This document shows positions 43,264-51,636 of a stretch of DNA of 64,000 bases, in pieces (position 1 is the stretch's first letter; each line of letters opens with the position of its first letter). Below the pieces are notes generated by a model. That model made no database searches and was not told the origin of the DNA. It was given only the letters and a program-made list of their open reading frames with translations. The position numbers and the translations under genes are program-made. The stretch is taken from positions 37,753 to 101,752 of the forward strand of contig NZ_JACDOH010000008.1 of NCBI RefSeq assembly GCF_017656155.1. Direction: 5' to 3'. Source of the DNA: Thermosyntropha sp. (GTDB taxonomy: Bacteria > Bacillota > Syntrophomonadia > Syntrophomonadales > Syntrophomonadaceae).

Positions 43264-43305
43264 TATTGTAAAAGCAGGAGGGAATTTTTGATATTGGTAT
43301 GAACA

Positions 43306-43482
43306 TTATTTTTGTTTTTTCTTCAATTCTTCTAAAATTTCTTTTAAAAGAAGGTTGTTATTGTTAATTATTTTGTTTAAATTACTGAAAAAACGAATAA
43401 GACCAATGATTAGGACTACTATTAAAATCAAAACCATAAAATTAAAAGATACTACTGAAAAACTTGTTAAATCGATATTCAT
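43306..43482 (-). CDS. Small single-helix membrane protein
   Basis: The 58-residue product (MNIDLTSFSVVSFNFMVLI...) has one membrane helix (about 13-32), then an Asn-rich amphipathic helix and a Lys-rich end (EILEELKKKQK). AAGGAGCG lies 12 bases before the chosen ATG at 43482; a longer frame begins at 43530. The opposite strand is also open here but lacks a ribosome site. The function is unknown. Confidence 0.55.
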   Translation of the reverse strand: MNIDLTSFSVVSFNFMVLILIVVLIIGLIRFFSNLNKIINNNNLLLKEILEELKKKQK

Positions 43483-43585
43483 TTTGTATTTTCGCTCCTT
43501 AGACTTATTTTTATTATTTAATAACTCCAATTATTTGTTAAAGGTTTTTCGGATGCGAGGATTGGATATATATTTTTAAATATTT

Positions 43586-43732
43586 TTATTGAAGATAGAA
43601 CTCATGATAGTAAGTATCGGTTGATTCAAATAATTTCAGAGTACCATTTATAAGTAAATAATATTTAAGATTTCCTACGGCAGAGCAGGCTAATGTTCTT
43701 CCGCTATCAATTATGCTATACCATGAATCTAT
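43586..43732 (-). pseudogene. Protein-like 48-codon frame without a standard start codon
   Basis: On the minus strand a frame runs from 43732 to a TAA at 43588-43586 and encodes a peptide of normal-looking composition (DSWYSIIDSGRTLACSAVGN at its N-terminal half, ending YYHEFYLQ). A strong Shine-Dalgarno sequence (GGGGGTGATT, 43744-43735) lies 7 bases before the codon ATA at 43732-43730. There is no ATG, GTG or TTG in frame, and a stop codon lies just upstream. Either ATA is used, or an ATG was lost and this is a recent pseudogene or remnant. Confidence 0.4.
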
Positions 43733-44023
43733 TTAATCACCCCCATAATTTGTTAATTATTTTAGTAAATTTTACCATAAAAAACCACTTTGGAAAATTT
43801 TAGATAAAATATAAACCATTTAAACTACAAAGGGGTATTTTTATAATTGCATTGTTTGGTTTGGATGTCAAAAGCGCATAGGAATTAGGCTCCTAGTTTT
43901 TATTTATCAAAATTTCCAGAATTTTTTCCCTCCTATGTATTGCCAAACGGGTAGAAAAAACTTACAATTTTCTTGTATTTATGACAAGCTTCAATTTTTA
44001 TTTTGACAATATGGAGGTAAAAA
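43733..44023. other. Intergenic region before the transporter gene
   Basis: About 290 AT-rich bases. A weak hairpin (TAGGA/TCCTA near 43880-43896) is followed by TTTTTATTT. ATGGAGGTAAAAA at its end is the ribosome site of the transporter. No coding frame or clear promoter was seen. Confidence 0.5.
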
Positions 44024-45403
44024 ATGACTGCAAACGGGAACAAAATGAATTATAAGCCCCGGGAAACGTTTACTTCCAGCTTAGGGACGATAGCAGCTAC
44101 ACTGGGATCAGCAATAGGATTAGGGAATATATGGAAGTTTCCGGCTTTAACCGGGGAGAACGGTGGAGCCGCTTTTTTATTTATTTATCTTTTTTGTGTA
44201 GTTTTTATCGGTTTACCGGTAATGCTGGCCGAGTTTATTATTGGTCGCAAAACAAGAAGCAATGCAATAGGTGCTTTTAAAAAGCTGGAACCTAAAAAAC
44301 CTTGGTTTTTAGTTGGGTGGATGGGAGTTTTGTCCAGTATTTTAATTTTAGCTTTTTATACTACCGTAGTCGGATGGATATTGGCTTATATTTTTAAGGC
44401 CTTATCCGGAAGTTTGTCGGGAATTGATGCTAATGGAGCTGTTGCAGTGTTTGAAAAAGTTACGGCGAACCCAGTAAGCGCGGTTTTATGGCAACTTGCA
44501 GTTTTTGCCCTTATAAGCCTTATAATAATGGCAGGGGTGCAAAAAGGGATAGAACGCATTACCAAGACCCTTTTGCCTCTTCTCTTTGTTCTTCTTCTTA
44601 TATGTGATATAAGGGCGTTGACTTTGCCGGGAGCTAAAGAAGGGCTTAGCTTTCTCTTTAATCCTGACTTTTCAAAGGTCACCGGTATGGTTGTTCTGAT
44701 TGCCATGGGGCTTTCTTTTTTTAAGCTTTCTATAGGCATGGGAACTATGCTTACCTATGGAAGTTACATGCAGGATGAAGATAATATGCTTGCAACGGCA
44801 GGACGGGTAGTTATTGCTGATACCGTAGTTTCACTTATGGCAGGGATGGCTGTTTTTCCTGCAGTGTTTGCTTTTGGGTTTGAACCGGCAAGCGGGCCAC
44901 CGCTTTTATTCTTTACCATCCCTATGGTTTTCAATTCCATGCCTTTGGGACAGGTTTTTTTAGTTCTGTTTTTCGTCCTGGCTTTTATTGCAACTATTGG
45001 GGCGATGATTTCAATGCTTGAGGTGCCGGTTGCTTTTATGCATGAAGAATGGGGATTGAAACGGAATACGGCAGTAATAGTTACTGTGCTGGTTATTGCA
45101 TCTGTGGGCAGTCTTGCAACCCTTTCTGGAAGTATTTTAAGCCATGTTCTTATACTGGGTAAAAATTTCTTTGACTTATTCGACTTTACTGCGTCCAATA
45201 TATTAATGCCTTTAGGAGGGCTTATTATTGCTGTTTATACGGGCTGGAAAATAAGATATAAAGATATACAAGAAGAATTGTCAAATAGAGGAGCTATAGA
45301 GCAGGAAAACATGATCAGGCTGTTTTCACTGATTGTTCGCTATATAACTCCGATTGCTATCTTGATTATCATGCTTAACGGACTGGGGATCATAAAGTTT
45401 TAA
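44024..45403 (+). CDS. Sodium-dependent transporter, NSS/SNF family
   Basis: The 459-residue protein has about twelve membrane helices and the family start ETFTSSLGTIAATLGSAIGLGNIWKFPALTGENGGAAF, the Na+-binding signature. GIERITKTLLPLLFVLLL is a second signature. Members take up amino acids or related solutes with sodium (LeuT, MhsT). The substrate cannot be told. A single-gene unit closed by a strong terminator. Confidence 0.95.
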   Translation: MTANGNKMNYKPRETFTSSLGTIAATLGSAIGLGNIWKFPALTGENGGAAFLFIYLFCVVFIGLPVMLAEFIIGRKTRSNAIGAFKKLEPKKPWFLVGWMGVLSSILILAFYTTVVGWILAYIFKALSGSLSGIDANGAVAVFEKVTANPVSAVLWQLAVFALISLIIMAGVQKGIERITKTLLPLLFVLLLICDIRALTLPGAKEGLSFLFNPDFSKVTGMVVLIAMGLSFFKLSIGMGTMLTYGSYMQDEDNMLATAGRVVIADTVVSLMAGMAVFPAVFAFGFEPASGPPLLFFTIPMVFNSMPLGQVFLVLFFVLAFIATIGAMISMLEVPVAFMHEEWGLKRNTAVIVTVLVIASVGSLATLSGSILSHVLILGKNFFDLFDFTASNILMPLGGLIIAVYTGWKIRYKDIQEELSNRGAIEQENMIRLFSLIVRYITPIAILIIMLNGLGIIKF

Positions 45404-45407
45404 ACTT

Positions 45408-45433
45408 AAAAACGGGTAACTCCCCGTTTTTTT
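45408..45433 (+). terminator. Terminator after the NSS transporter
   Basis: AAAAACGGG pairs with CCCGTTTTT around a 6-base loop, with further T. Confidence 0.85.
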
Positions 45434-45497
45434 GTGTGCTAATTTCCTGAAATTATGATATATTTTTATAAAATTATATTTTGAGGAGAGATTATTT

Positions 45498-46460
45498 GTG
45501 GTGGAAAAGATAAAAGATAATTTATATAAACTGGAAATACCTCTTCCTTTTACTCCCTTAAAAGCGTTGAATTCTTATGTGATAAAAGGAAAAGAACGCA
45601 ATATGATTGTTGATACTGGTTTTAACCGTCCTGAATGTTTAGATGCCATGAAGAAGGGGCTTGATGAGCTGAAAATTGATCTTAATAAAACTGACATATT
45701 TGTAACCCATATGCATGCTGATCATTCCGGGCTTGTGTCAAGCTTGGCGAGTGCTTTTTCTAAAGTCTATTGCAGCAGTTACGATGCGGGAATAATTAAT
45801 GCTTCTTTAAACAAGGAACGGTGGTATGAAATTTTGCAGGAAACAGTTAAATACGGTTTTCCTGCTGAAGAAGACATAACTGAATACCTGCCTGGAAAAA
45901 AATATAAAACATCGCACACTATTGATTTTATCCCTGTCAGAGAGGGAGATACTCTAAACATAGGAGAATATTTTTTTGTGTGTATAGAGACTCCAGGGCA
46001 TACCCCCGGTCATATATGCCTTTATGAGTCCCGCGAAAAAATACTTATTTCAGGAGATCATATACTAGATAAAATAACTCCTAATATTTCAAAATGGTTT
46101 AATACCTTTAATCCTTTAGAAGATTATCTGCAGAGCTTGGATAAAATTGCTGCTTTAGAAGTTGATCTGGTACTTCCGGGGCATCGGGATGTAATAACTG
46201 ATTGCCGAAAGCGTATTGATGAGCTTAAACAGCATCATGACAAAAGATGTTGGGAAGTTCTGAGAATATTGAAAGGAAAAACTATGGATGCTTATACTGT
46301 TGCTTCTAAGATGAAGTGGGATATAACTCTTGAGTGGAATGATTTCCCGGTTCCGCAGAAGTGGTTTGCTCTGGGAGAAGCAGTTTCTCACCTTAAATTT
46401 CTGGCTAGCAGAGGATTAGTTGAAGAATTTGAAGGGGAAAAAGTATTTTATTCATGCTAA
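45498..46460 (+). CDS. MBL-fold metallo-hydrolase
   Basis: The 320-residue protein has the metallo-beta-lactamase fold with THMHADHSGL (HxHxDH), GHTPGHICL, SGDHIL and LPGHRDVI, so the dinuclear metal site is complete. The C-terminal 80 residues (YTVASKMKWDITLEW..., EAVSHLKFLASRGLVEEF) look like a winged helix, as in LACTB2-like hydrolases. The substrate is unknown. The start is one of two consecutive GTG codons at 45498 and 45501, with TTGAGGAGAG upstream. Confidence 0.9.
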   Translation: MVEKIKDNLYKLEIPLPFTPLKALNSYVIKGKERNMIVDTGFNRPECLDAMKKGLDELKIDLNKTDIFVTHMHADHSGLVSSLASAFSKVYCSSYDAGIINASLNKERWYEILQETVKYGFPAEEDITEYLPGKKYKTSHTIDFIPVREGDTLNIGEYFFVCIETPGHTPGHICLYESREKILISGDHILDKITPNISKWFNTFNPLEDYLQSLDKIAALEVDLVLPGHRDVITDCRKRIDELKQHHDKRCWEVLRILKGKTMDAYTVASKMKWDITLEWNDFPVPQKWFALGEAVSHLKFLASRGLVEEFEGEKVFYSC

Positions 46461-46633
46461 CATGTATTTCCATAAACAAAATGCATAGTCGAATTTTACT
46501 GATTTTTAGCGGAATATACGAAAAGAATATGATTTTCAAAAAGGAATTTATAAATTCTGTGGCGAAATCTTGAAAAAATATTAACCTTTGAAAAACCAGC
46601 CTAGCCAAATTTATTTTACCGGGGGGATGGGAA

Positions 46634-46894
46634 GTGGAGTTAAGTAGGATCGAGAATTTCCGGCTTATTGACTTTAACAAGGCGGCAGGGGATGTTTATT
46701 TCAAAGTTGGAGGGGAAGAATTTAAAGCTGAGTTTATTTTTTATCTTCAAGCAAATAAATGCTTGAGTATAAGGGTAGGACGCCACGATCCCTCTTTAAA
46801 TACGCGTGATTTAGAAGAATATATAGAAAAATATGGCCGTGGACTTAGGGAAATAGTGCGTCCTGAGGTAGAAAGGGTAAAAAAGGAAAGATAA
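46634..46894 (+). CDS. Hypothetical protein, 86 aa
   Basis: I do not recognise a family. The protein is soluble, with a beta-rich N-terminus (VYFKVGGEEFKAEFIFYL) and a charged helical C-terminus (LEEYIEKYGRGLREIVRPEV). GGGGGGATGGG precedes the GTG start with good spacing, so it is probably real. It stands alone in the 670 bases between the MBL gene and the acidic protein gene. Confidence 0.6.
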   Translation: MELSRIENFRLIDFNKAAGDVYFKVGGEEFKAEFIFYLQANKCLSIRVGRHDPSLNTRDLEEYIEKYGRGLREIVRPEVERVKKER

Positions 46895-46978
46895 ATAATT
46901 TTTAATAGTTGCAATAAATAGGAATAAGTGGTATAGTTTAATCTCATAATGGGATAAATTTAATTTGCATTATTTTCA

Positions 46979-47008
46979 TTGCTATTTACACTTTGGGTTT
47001 CATATAAT
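46979..47008 (+). promoter_or_regulatory. Candidate promoter of the acidic protein gene
   Basis: TTGCTA at 46979-46984, 18 bases, TATAAT at 47003-47008. About 125 bases of leader follow before the start codon. Confidence 0.45.
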
Positions 47009-47041
47009 CAAAGTATAAGGAGTACAATTTAAAAGAGCAGC

Positions 47042-47110
47042 AGCTACAGTATTACATACAGCAATTATGAGACCTTTAATTCAGTAAGGACGCAGTTTGA
47101 TCCTGTAGCT
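47042..47110 (+). promoter_or_regulatory. Leader with closing stem before the acidic protein gene
   Basis: AGCTACAG at 47042-47049 is fully complementary to CTGTAGCT at 47103-47110, just before the ribosome site GGAGGTGATT (47120-47129). The enclosed 53 bases could fold further. It matches no riboswitch class that I know. Confidence 0.3.
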
Positions 47111-47133
47111 AATCGATGCGGAGGTGATTTTTT

Positions 47134-47589
47134 ATGAAAAAGAAGTGGGGAAAAGGAGATCCGGTTAACCTTTCTGATTTGCTTAAGATTACCCCGGTTG
47201 CCAATGAAATAATGCAACTCAGCAAGGAGCTGGAGATGAATCCGAGCGACATTATGTGGATAGTGAATCAGATAATAGATAATGCTGAGGATGGGACTGA
47301 TAAACTGGAAGAGGGAATAAATCTAGATGAAGATATATTCGCAGATGATTTTGATGATATTGAAATAATCGATGACGACTGGGAGGATGACGAAGAAAAC
47401 GATTTAGAAGAGGTTGAATTTGAAGATTCCCTGAGAAATAGTCTAAGCAAAGCAGCTTATATGGTGAATGTAAAGGTAAGCGGGGAAGGGCGTTTTCCAG
47501 AAATAGCCTTTAAGGCGGGAGTGAATGACAAAGAAGATATAAGCTACTTCTTCGATATGGTAATAGAGATGCTGGATAAATTGGAGTAA
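47134..47589 (+). CDS. Hypothetical acidic protein, 151 aa
   Basis: I do not recognise a family. The N-terminus (NLSDLLKITPVANEIMQLSKEL, then MNPSDIMWIVNQIIDNA) is helical. The middle (about 58-100) is almost continuous Asp and Glu (IFADDFDDIEIIDDDWEDDE). The C-terminal part (YMVNVKVSGEGRFPEIAFKA) looks like beta strands. A very strong ribosome site, GCGGAGGTGATT, suggests high expression. Such acidic low-complexity regions often act in protein or nucleic-acid-mimic contacts, but nothing here fixes the role. Confidence 0.7.
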   Translation: MKKKWGKGDPVNLSDLLKITPVANEIMQLSKELEMNPSDIMWIVNQIIDNAEDGTDKLEEGINLDEDIFADDFDDIEIIDDDWEDDEENDLEEVEFEDSLRNSLSKAAYMVNVKVSGEGRFPEIAFKAGVNDKEDISYFFDMVIEMLDKLE

Positions 47590-47611
47590 TTTTAAAAGTG
47601 AATATTTTTCT

Positions 47612-47636
47612 AAAAACCCGGTTATGCCGGGTTTTT
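47612..47636 (+). terminator. Terminator after the acidic protein gene
   Basis: AAAAACCCGG pairs with CCGGGTTTTT around a 5-base loop. Confidence 0.9.
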
Positions 47637-47668
47637 GAATTTAAAACGGCTTTTGCTGACTTTAAAAT

Positions 47669-47792
47669 TATTTCGAACATAAAATACTTTTAAACTTGGG
47701 GACGGTTCTAAAATTAAAAAGTATTTAATATTCGAAATAGTTTTTAAATCGAGAACCGTCCCCAAATTAAAAACTGTTTTGAATCGAAATAG
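47669..47792. repeat. Paired palindromic intergenic repeat, locus 2
   Basis: Two adjoining units of the same element as at 39612-39745. The first has the core CTTGGGGACGGTTCTA inside the inverted arms AAATACTTTTAA/TTAAAAAGTATTT. The second has the core CGAGAACCGTCCCCAA inside AGTTTTTAA/TTAAAAACT. TTCGAA-type ends bound each. The order of the two orientations is the reverse of locus 1. The element ends directly at the ribosome site of the nuclease gene. Confidence 0.75.
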
Positions 47793-47806
47793 AAGGAGGA
47801 AGGAGA

Positions 47807-48457
47807 ATGAGGAAGTTTAAGTTTTTGAGATTGGGAATAGTTTTAGCTTTGATTTTGTTTTTGGCCGGCTGTGGCGGAGAAAAGGGACAGGAGTTATATG
47901 AGGTTTTGCGGGTAATTGATGGAGATACGATTGTTATAGATTATAATGGAAAGGAAGAAAAGGTGCGCATGATCGGGGTGGATACTCCGGAGACCAAGCA
48001 CCCGCGAAAGGGTGTGGAGTTTTACGGCAAGGAGGCATCTGAGTTTACCCGCAATCTTTTAGAAGGGGAGAAAGTAAAACTTGTTTTTGATGTTCAGGAA
48101 AGGGACAAGTATGGAAGGCTTTTAGCTTATGTATATAAAGATGATGTAATGGTAAATGAACTCTTGATAAAAGAAGGATATGCCCGGGTCTTGACGATTC
48201 CCCCTAACGTTAAATATGCCGACCGTTTTTTGGAAGAGGAGAGAAAAGCCAGGGAAGAAGGGTGCGGCCTTTGGGGACATGAAAAAGAGGTTCCTGATAA
48301 AGAACAGGTTTACATAGGAAATAAGAACAGCAAGAAGTTTCATCTTCCCTCCTGTGAAGGAGTGGCTAAAATGAAAGAGGAAAATAAAGTACAGTTTGAA
48401 AGCAGGGATGAAGCGGTAGATGCAGGCTATGCTCCTTGCAGTCTGTGTAATCCGTGA
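47807..48457 (+). CDS. Thermonuclease-family lipoprotein with C-terminal Cys/His domain
   Basis: The 216-residue protein has a lipoprotein signal (LALILFLAGC, lipidated Cys22) and a staphylococcal-nuclease domain (about 30-165, VIDGDTIVIDYNG, VRMIGVDTPETKHP, ERDKYGRLLAYVY). A C-terminal segment (about 170-216) with HLPSCEGVAKM and APCSLC resembles an Ada-like zinc-binding motif. It should act outside the membrane on DNA or RNA, perhaps for nutrient use. The ribosome site AGGAGGAAGGAG directly abuts the repeat element, so the gene's promoter or leader must involve that element. Confidence 0.88.
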   Translation: MRKFKFLRLGIVLALILFLAGCGGEKGQELYEVLRVIDGDTIVIDYNGKEEKVRMIGVDTPETKHPRKGVEFYGKEASEFTRNLLEGEKVKLVFDVQERDKYGRLLAYVYKDDVMVNELLIKEGYARVLTIPPNVKYADRFLEEERKAREEGCGLWGHEKEVPDKEQVYIGNKNSKKFHLPSCEGVAKMKEENKVQFESRDEAVDAGYAPCSLCNP

Positions 48458-48463
48458 TGTTGT

Positions 48464-48673
48464 TTATTCTGCAACTTTTTTTCTTTTTTTGGCTTTATAT
48501 AAACTATATGCCTCATAAACAGGGGAATACTGCATAAGAGCAGTAGCAAGCTCTACTGTTCCCATTATTCCGCAAAAAGCAGCGATCCAGCCGGTTACCA
48601 TTCCGCTTCCGGAGGCAAAGAAAAAGCAGAAGGCAAATATATAGCGGGCAATTACTCCATCGCGTGTAAGCAT
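48464..48673 (-). CDS. Small membrane protein, DUF2892/YgaP-like
   Basis: The 69-residue protein has two membrane helices (about 8-22 and 27-45) and a basic C-terminus (YKAKKRKKVAE). The pattern GWIAAFCGIMGTVELATAL resembles the inner-membrane part of DUF2892/YgaP proteins. CGAGGTATTAAA precedes the ATG on the minus strand. It is convergent with the nuclease gene. The function is unknown. Confidence 0.6.
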   Translation of the reverse strand: MLTRDGVIARYIFAFCFFFASGSGMVTGWIAAFCGIMGTVELATALMQYSPVYEAYSLYKAKKRKKVAE

Positions 48674-48782
48674 TTTAATACCTCGTTTTGAATTTTATTT
48701 TTTAGTTTTTCCCTGAAGTGACATTAATATGTCATAACAGGAGGTTAAAATAAAAAAGATATAAATTAAAAGGGGAGCTATT

Positions 48783-51626
48783 ATGCAGGAAGCATTAAAA
48801 AGGGTGAAGGACTACATAAAAAAACAGCGGTGGAATGATTATCTGGTTATACTTCCTACTTTTGAAATTAAAGATTATTTTATAAGGCAGCTTTTAGCAG
48901 GTGGAGTAGAAGGCATGCTTTATCCCAATATCTACACCTTTGACGAATTCATAGACGAAGTCCTGCGGAGAGAAGATATTTCCATGCGCATAATAAGCAA
49001 CATAGGCAGGCATGAGTTGATGCGAAAAATACTTCCCCAATACAGCTACGGCATTGCCGAAAATATTTTGGCTACGGTATCTGAACTTAAAAAAGCCGGC
49101 ATTACTGCAGAAGAGTTGCGTGAAATAAGTGGAGATGAGGATTTTTCTTATCTTGCAAGGATGGCGGAAATATATAAGAAATATGATGATGAACTTTTAA
49201 AATCCGGATTAGAAGATGCAGAAGACAAATATGCAAAGGTATTTGAACTGCTCAAGAAAGATAAAATTAATATGCTGAAAAACCTGAAATATTTTTATGC
49301 CGACTGGTTTTTCGACCTTGCGGGGGTGCAGGAAGATATATTAAAGGCAGTTGCCGAAAAGGCAAAAGAGTGCGAGCTTTACATTTTGCCGGCAGGGGAG
49401 ACTGATATCGCAAAATTCAGGGAAAATGAAAACTGGATGTCTAGAGAGGAAAACCATATTTCGCGCTATATCTTTACCAGTGAGCATCCTTTGCAGGTTT
49501 CACCTTCCACTGAGCTTTTTACTGCCCAGGGAAAAGAAGGAGAAGTTCGGGGAGCTGTAAGGCTTGTAAAAGAACACTTTAAAAAAGGAGGCAAGATAGA
49601 AGATATAGCTATAGTCTGCCGTTATCCTGAAAAATATGCACCAATTTTAAGGCGAATTTGCGATAAGGCAGATATTCCCCTGGCTTTAGATGTAAAACGA
49701 CCTTTGTCTACCAGCCTGCTGGTAAAAAATATAACCAGCCTTTTAAAACTCCGCAGCCAGATGGAGGAAAGTTTTCTTTTCTCAGAACTTGATAATCTAA
49801 GCTTTATTTTCCCATCAGGATTAGCAGAAAAAATAGGAAAAAACACAGAGATAAAACTGCCTTTGGAAGAATTAAAAGAGAATTTCAAAGATAGATTAGA
49901 TGAGGATATAGAATATTTCTTAAATGTTTTAGAAAGGCTGAGCCTTATTCCGCAAAACGGGACTTATCAGGAAATAGCAGAAAAGGTAGAGGAGCTTCTG
50001 CAGGAAATTCGCCTAATCGAGAATATACTTTGCCTTTCTGAAAACCTGAATCTTAAGGAGCGTTTTGCGGTAGCTGGACGAGATTTGCGCGCTTTGGAAA
50101 AGTTTAACGAAATATTGAAGCAGGTAAAGAATGCTGATTTTTCCGAAGATAAAAAATGTACATTATCTGAGTTTCTCTCTCGTTTGGAACTTTACATAAA
50201 TAATACCTTTTATGTTTATTCCCCCGGGGAACCAGACGGTATTAAGGTTTTGCCTCCCGGGGACATGAGGGGTTTGAGCTTTCCTGTTGTTATCATATTA
50301 GGCATGGATGAGGGGACTTTTCCCCTAAAACCGGAAGGAAGCTGGGTTATAAGGGATAAGGAGCGCAAATTATTATGGAAAAAGAAAAAGATTTATCTTC
50401 CTACTTCCCGTAATATATACCAGCGGGAGAAAATCCTGTTTTATCTGGCATTAAAAGCAGCGGAAGAAAAAATAATCCTTTTTTATCCATTCTGTGATGA
50501 AGAAGGGGAAGAACTCCTGCCTTCCTTTTTTATAACAGCACTGCAGAATGTTTTACATCATGAGCTGACAGCGGAAAAAAGCGAACCCTGGCTTGATTAT
50601 GAGGAAAGCCTGGCGTTTTTATCTGGATACTATCTGGAAGAAACAGCTGACTATCTTGCAAAAGAGGGAATGTCTGATGAATTCATATCCTTCATAAGAC
50701 AGGGGGAATCTTTCAAGCCGCAGGAGGAATTTGTATCAGAGGAAGCTTTAAAGCATCTTGCAGCCAAATACCGTGATGCAGACTGGACGGTAAGCCAGCT
50801 GGACAGCTATATAAAGTGTCCCTTGCAGTATTTCTTTGCTTATGAACTTAAACTGGAGAAGAAAGAAGAGACCGTAGATGAAGTTCCAGCTCTGTATTTA
50901 GGGAGATTGCAGCATGAAATAATGTGCTCTGTTTTCACCTGGTGGAAAGAGAAAAATTATCCTGTGCTGGATGAGAAGGAGGTGCGGGAGAAGGTTAGGG
51001 AAGAGTTAGACAAAAGCAAGCCGGAAGAAAAAATCCACCCTACAATATGGGAAATTGAGAAAGAAAAATTGGCAGAACGGTTGACTTCTCTCATCATGAG
51101 TGAGATAGAGCGGGGAAAATTCAGGCCTCACCATATGGAATGGAAATTCCGGTTTGAACTTGAGGAAAAAGAGCAGGAACCCGTAAAATTGAGCGGAATA
51201 ATCGACCGCATAGATATTTACAGGGATGATAAAGCAGCATATGCCATTTACGATTATAAGAATTCAGGAGGGAGTATCCCGGGCAAAAAGGCGGCTCTAG
51301 ATCTGGCTAGCCTGCAGCTTCCCCTGTATATTATGGCAGTTGAAAAAAAGTTTGGGGAAGTAGCCGGAGCCGGCTATATAAACCTAAAAGGTGCTGGAAT
51401 AACAGCTTTTCCCCGGGCAGGTTGGAGAAAAGAACTGTTAGGGGAAAAAAGCAAAACAGAAGTTATACCTGAAGAATTATGGCAGAACTGGCTGAATAGT
51501 GCACAAAAAAAGACCTTTGAGGTAAAAGAGGAGATAATCAGGGGAAGTTTCCCATCTCTTCCCCATCCGGCATGGAGCCGTGCTTGCGAATACTGTGCAT
51601 TTGTATCTATCTGTTTTTACCGCTAG
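48783..51626 (+). CDS. addB: AddB-like subunit of the AddAB helicase-nuclease
   Basis: AddB pairs with AddA to resect double-strand DNA ends for recombination. The 947-residue protein is shorter than Bacillus AddB (about 1160). Its N-terminus (YLVILPTFEIKDYF) lacks the Walker A motif, as in streptococcal RexB. The helicase-like centre contains VKVLPPGDMRGLSFPVVIILGMDEG. The C-terminal RecB-type nuclease has GIIDRIDIY and AIYDYKNSG, plus an iron-staple signature: Cys679, Cys935, Cys938 and Cys944 (CEYCAFVSIC). It precedes addA by 10 bases. Confidence 0.92.
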   Translation: MQEALKRVKDYIKKQRWNDYLVILPTFEIKDYFIRQLLAGGVEGMLYPNIYTFDEFIDEVLRREDISMRIISNIGRHELMRKILPQYSYGIAENILATVSELKKAGITAEELREISGDEDFSYLARMAEIYKKYDDELLKSGLEDAEDKYAKVFELLKKDKINMLKNLKYFYADWFFDLAGVQEDILKAVAEKAKECELYILPAGETDIAKFRENENWMSREENHISRYIFTSEHPLQVSPSTELFTAQGKEGEVRGAVRLVKEHFKKGGKIEDIAIVCRYPEKYAPILRRICDKADIPLALDVKRPLSTSLLVKNITSLLKLRSQMEESFLFSELDNLSFIFPSGLAEKIGKNTEIKLPLEELKENFKDRLDEDIEYFLNVLERLSLIPQNGTYQEIAEKVEELLQEIRLIENILCLSENLNLKERFAVAGRDLRALEKFNEILKQVKNADFSEDKKCTLSEFLSRLELYINNTFYVYSPGEPDGIKVLPPGDMRGLSFPVVIILGMDEGTFPLKPEGSWVIRDKERKLLWKKKKIYLPTSRNIYQREKILFYLALKAAEEKIILFYPFCDEEGEELLPSFFITALQNVLHHELTAEKSEPWLDYEESLAFLSGYYLEETADYLAKEGMSDEFISFIRQGESFKPQEEFVSEEALKHLAAKYRDADWTVSQLDSYIKCPLQYFFAYELKLEKKEETVDEVPALYLGRLQHEIMCSVFTWWKEKNYPVLDEKEVREKVREELDKSKPEEKIHPTIWEIEKEKLAERLTSLIMSEIERGKFRPHHMEWKFRFELEEKEQEPVKLSGIIDRIDIYRDDKAAYAIYDYKNSGGSIPGKKAALDLASLQLPLYIMAVEKKFGEVAGAGYINLKGAGITAFPRAGWRKELLGEKSKTEVIPEELWQNWLNSAQKKTFEVKEEIIRGSFPSLPHPAWSRACEYCAFVSICFYR

Positions 51627-51636
51627 GGGGGATAAG

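Noticed and set aside
43355..43579. 74-codon plus-strand frame opposite the small membrane protein gene
   Set aside because: No ribosome site; the minus strand has one and encodes a normal membrane helix.
43878..43905. Hairpin TAGGA/TCCTA followed by T residues as a terminator
   Set aside because: Only five base pairs, no gene directly upstream on the plus strand.
47034..47115. Leader tested by eye as a c-di-GMP riboswitch because of GGACGCA
   Set aside because: The rest of the class I consensus (the CACGCACAGGGCAAACC side and tetraloop receptor) is absent.
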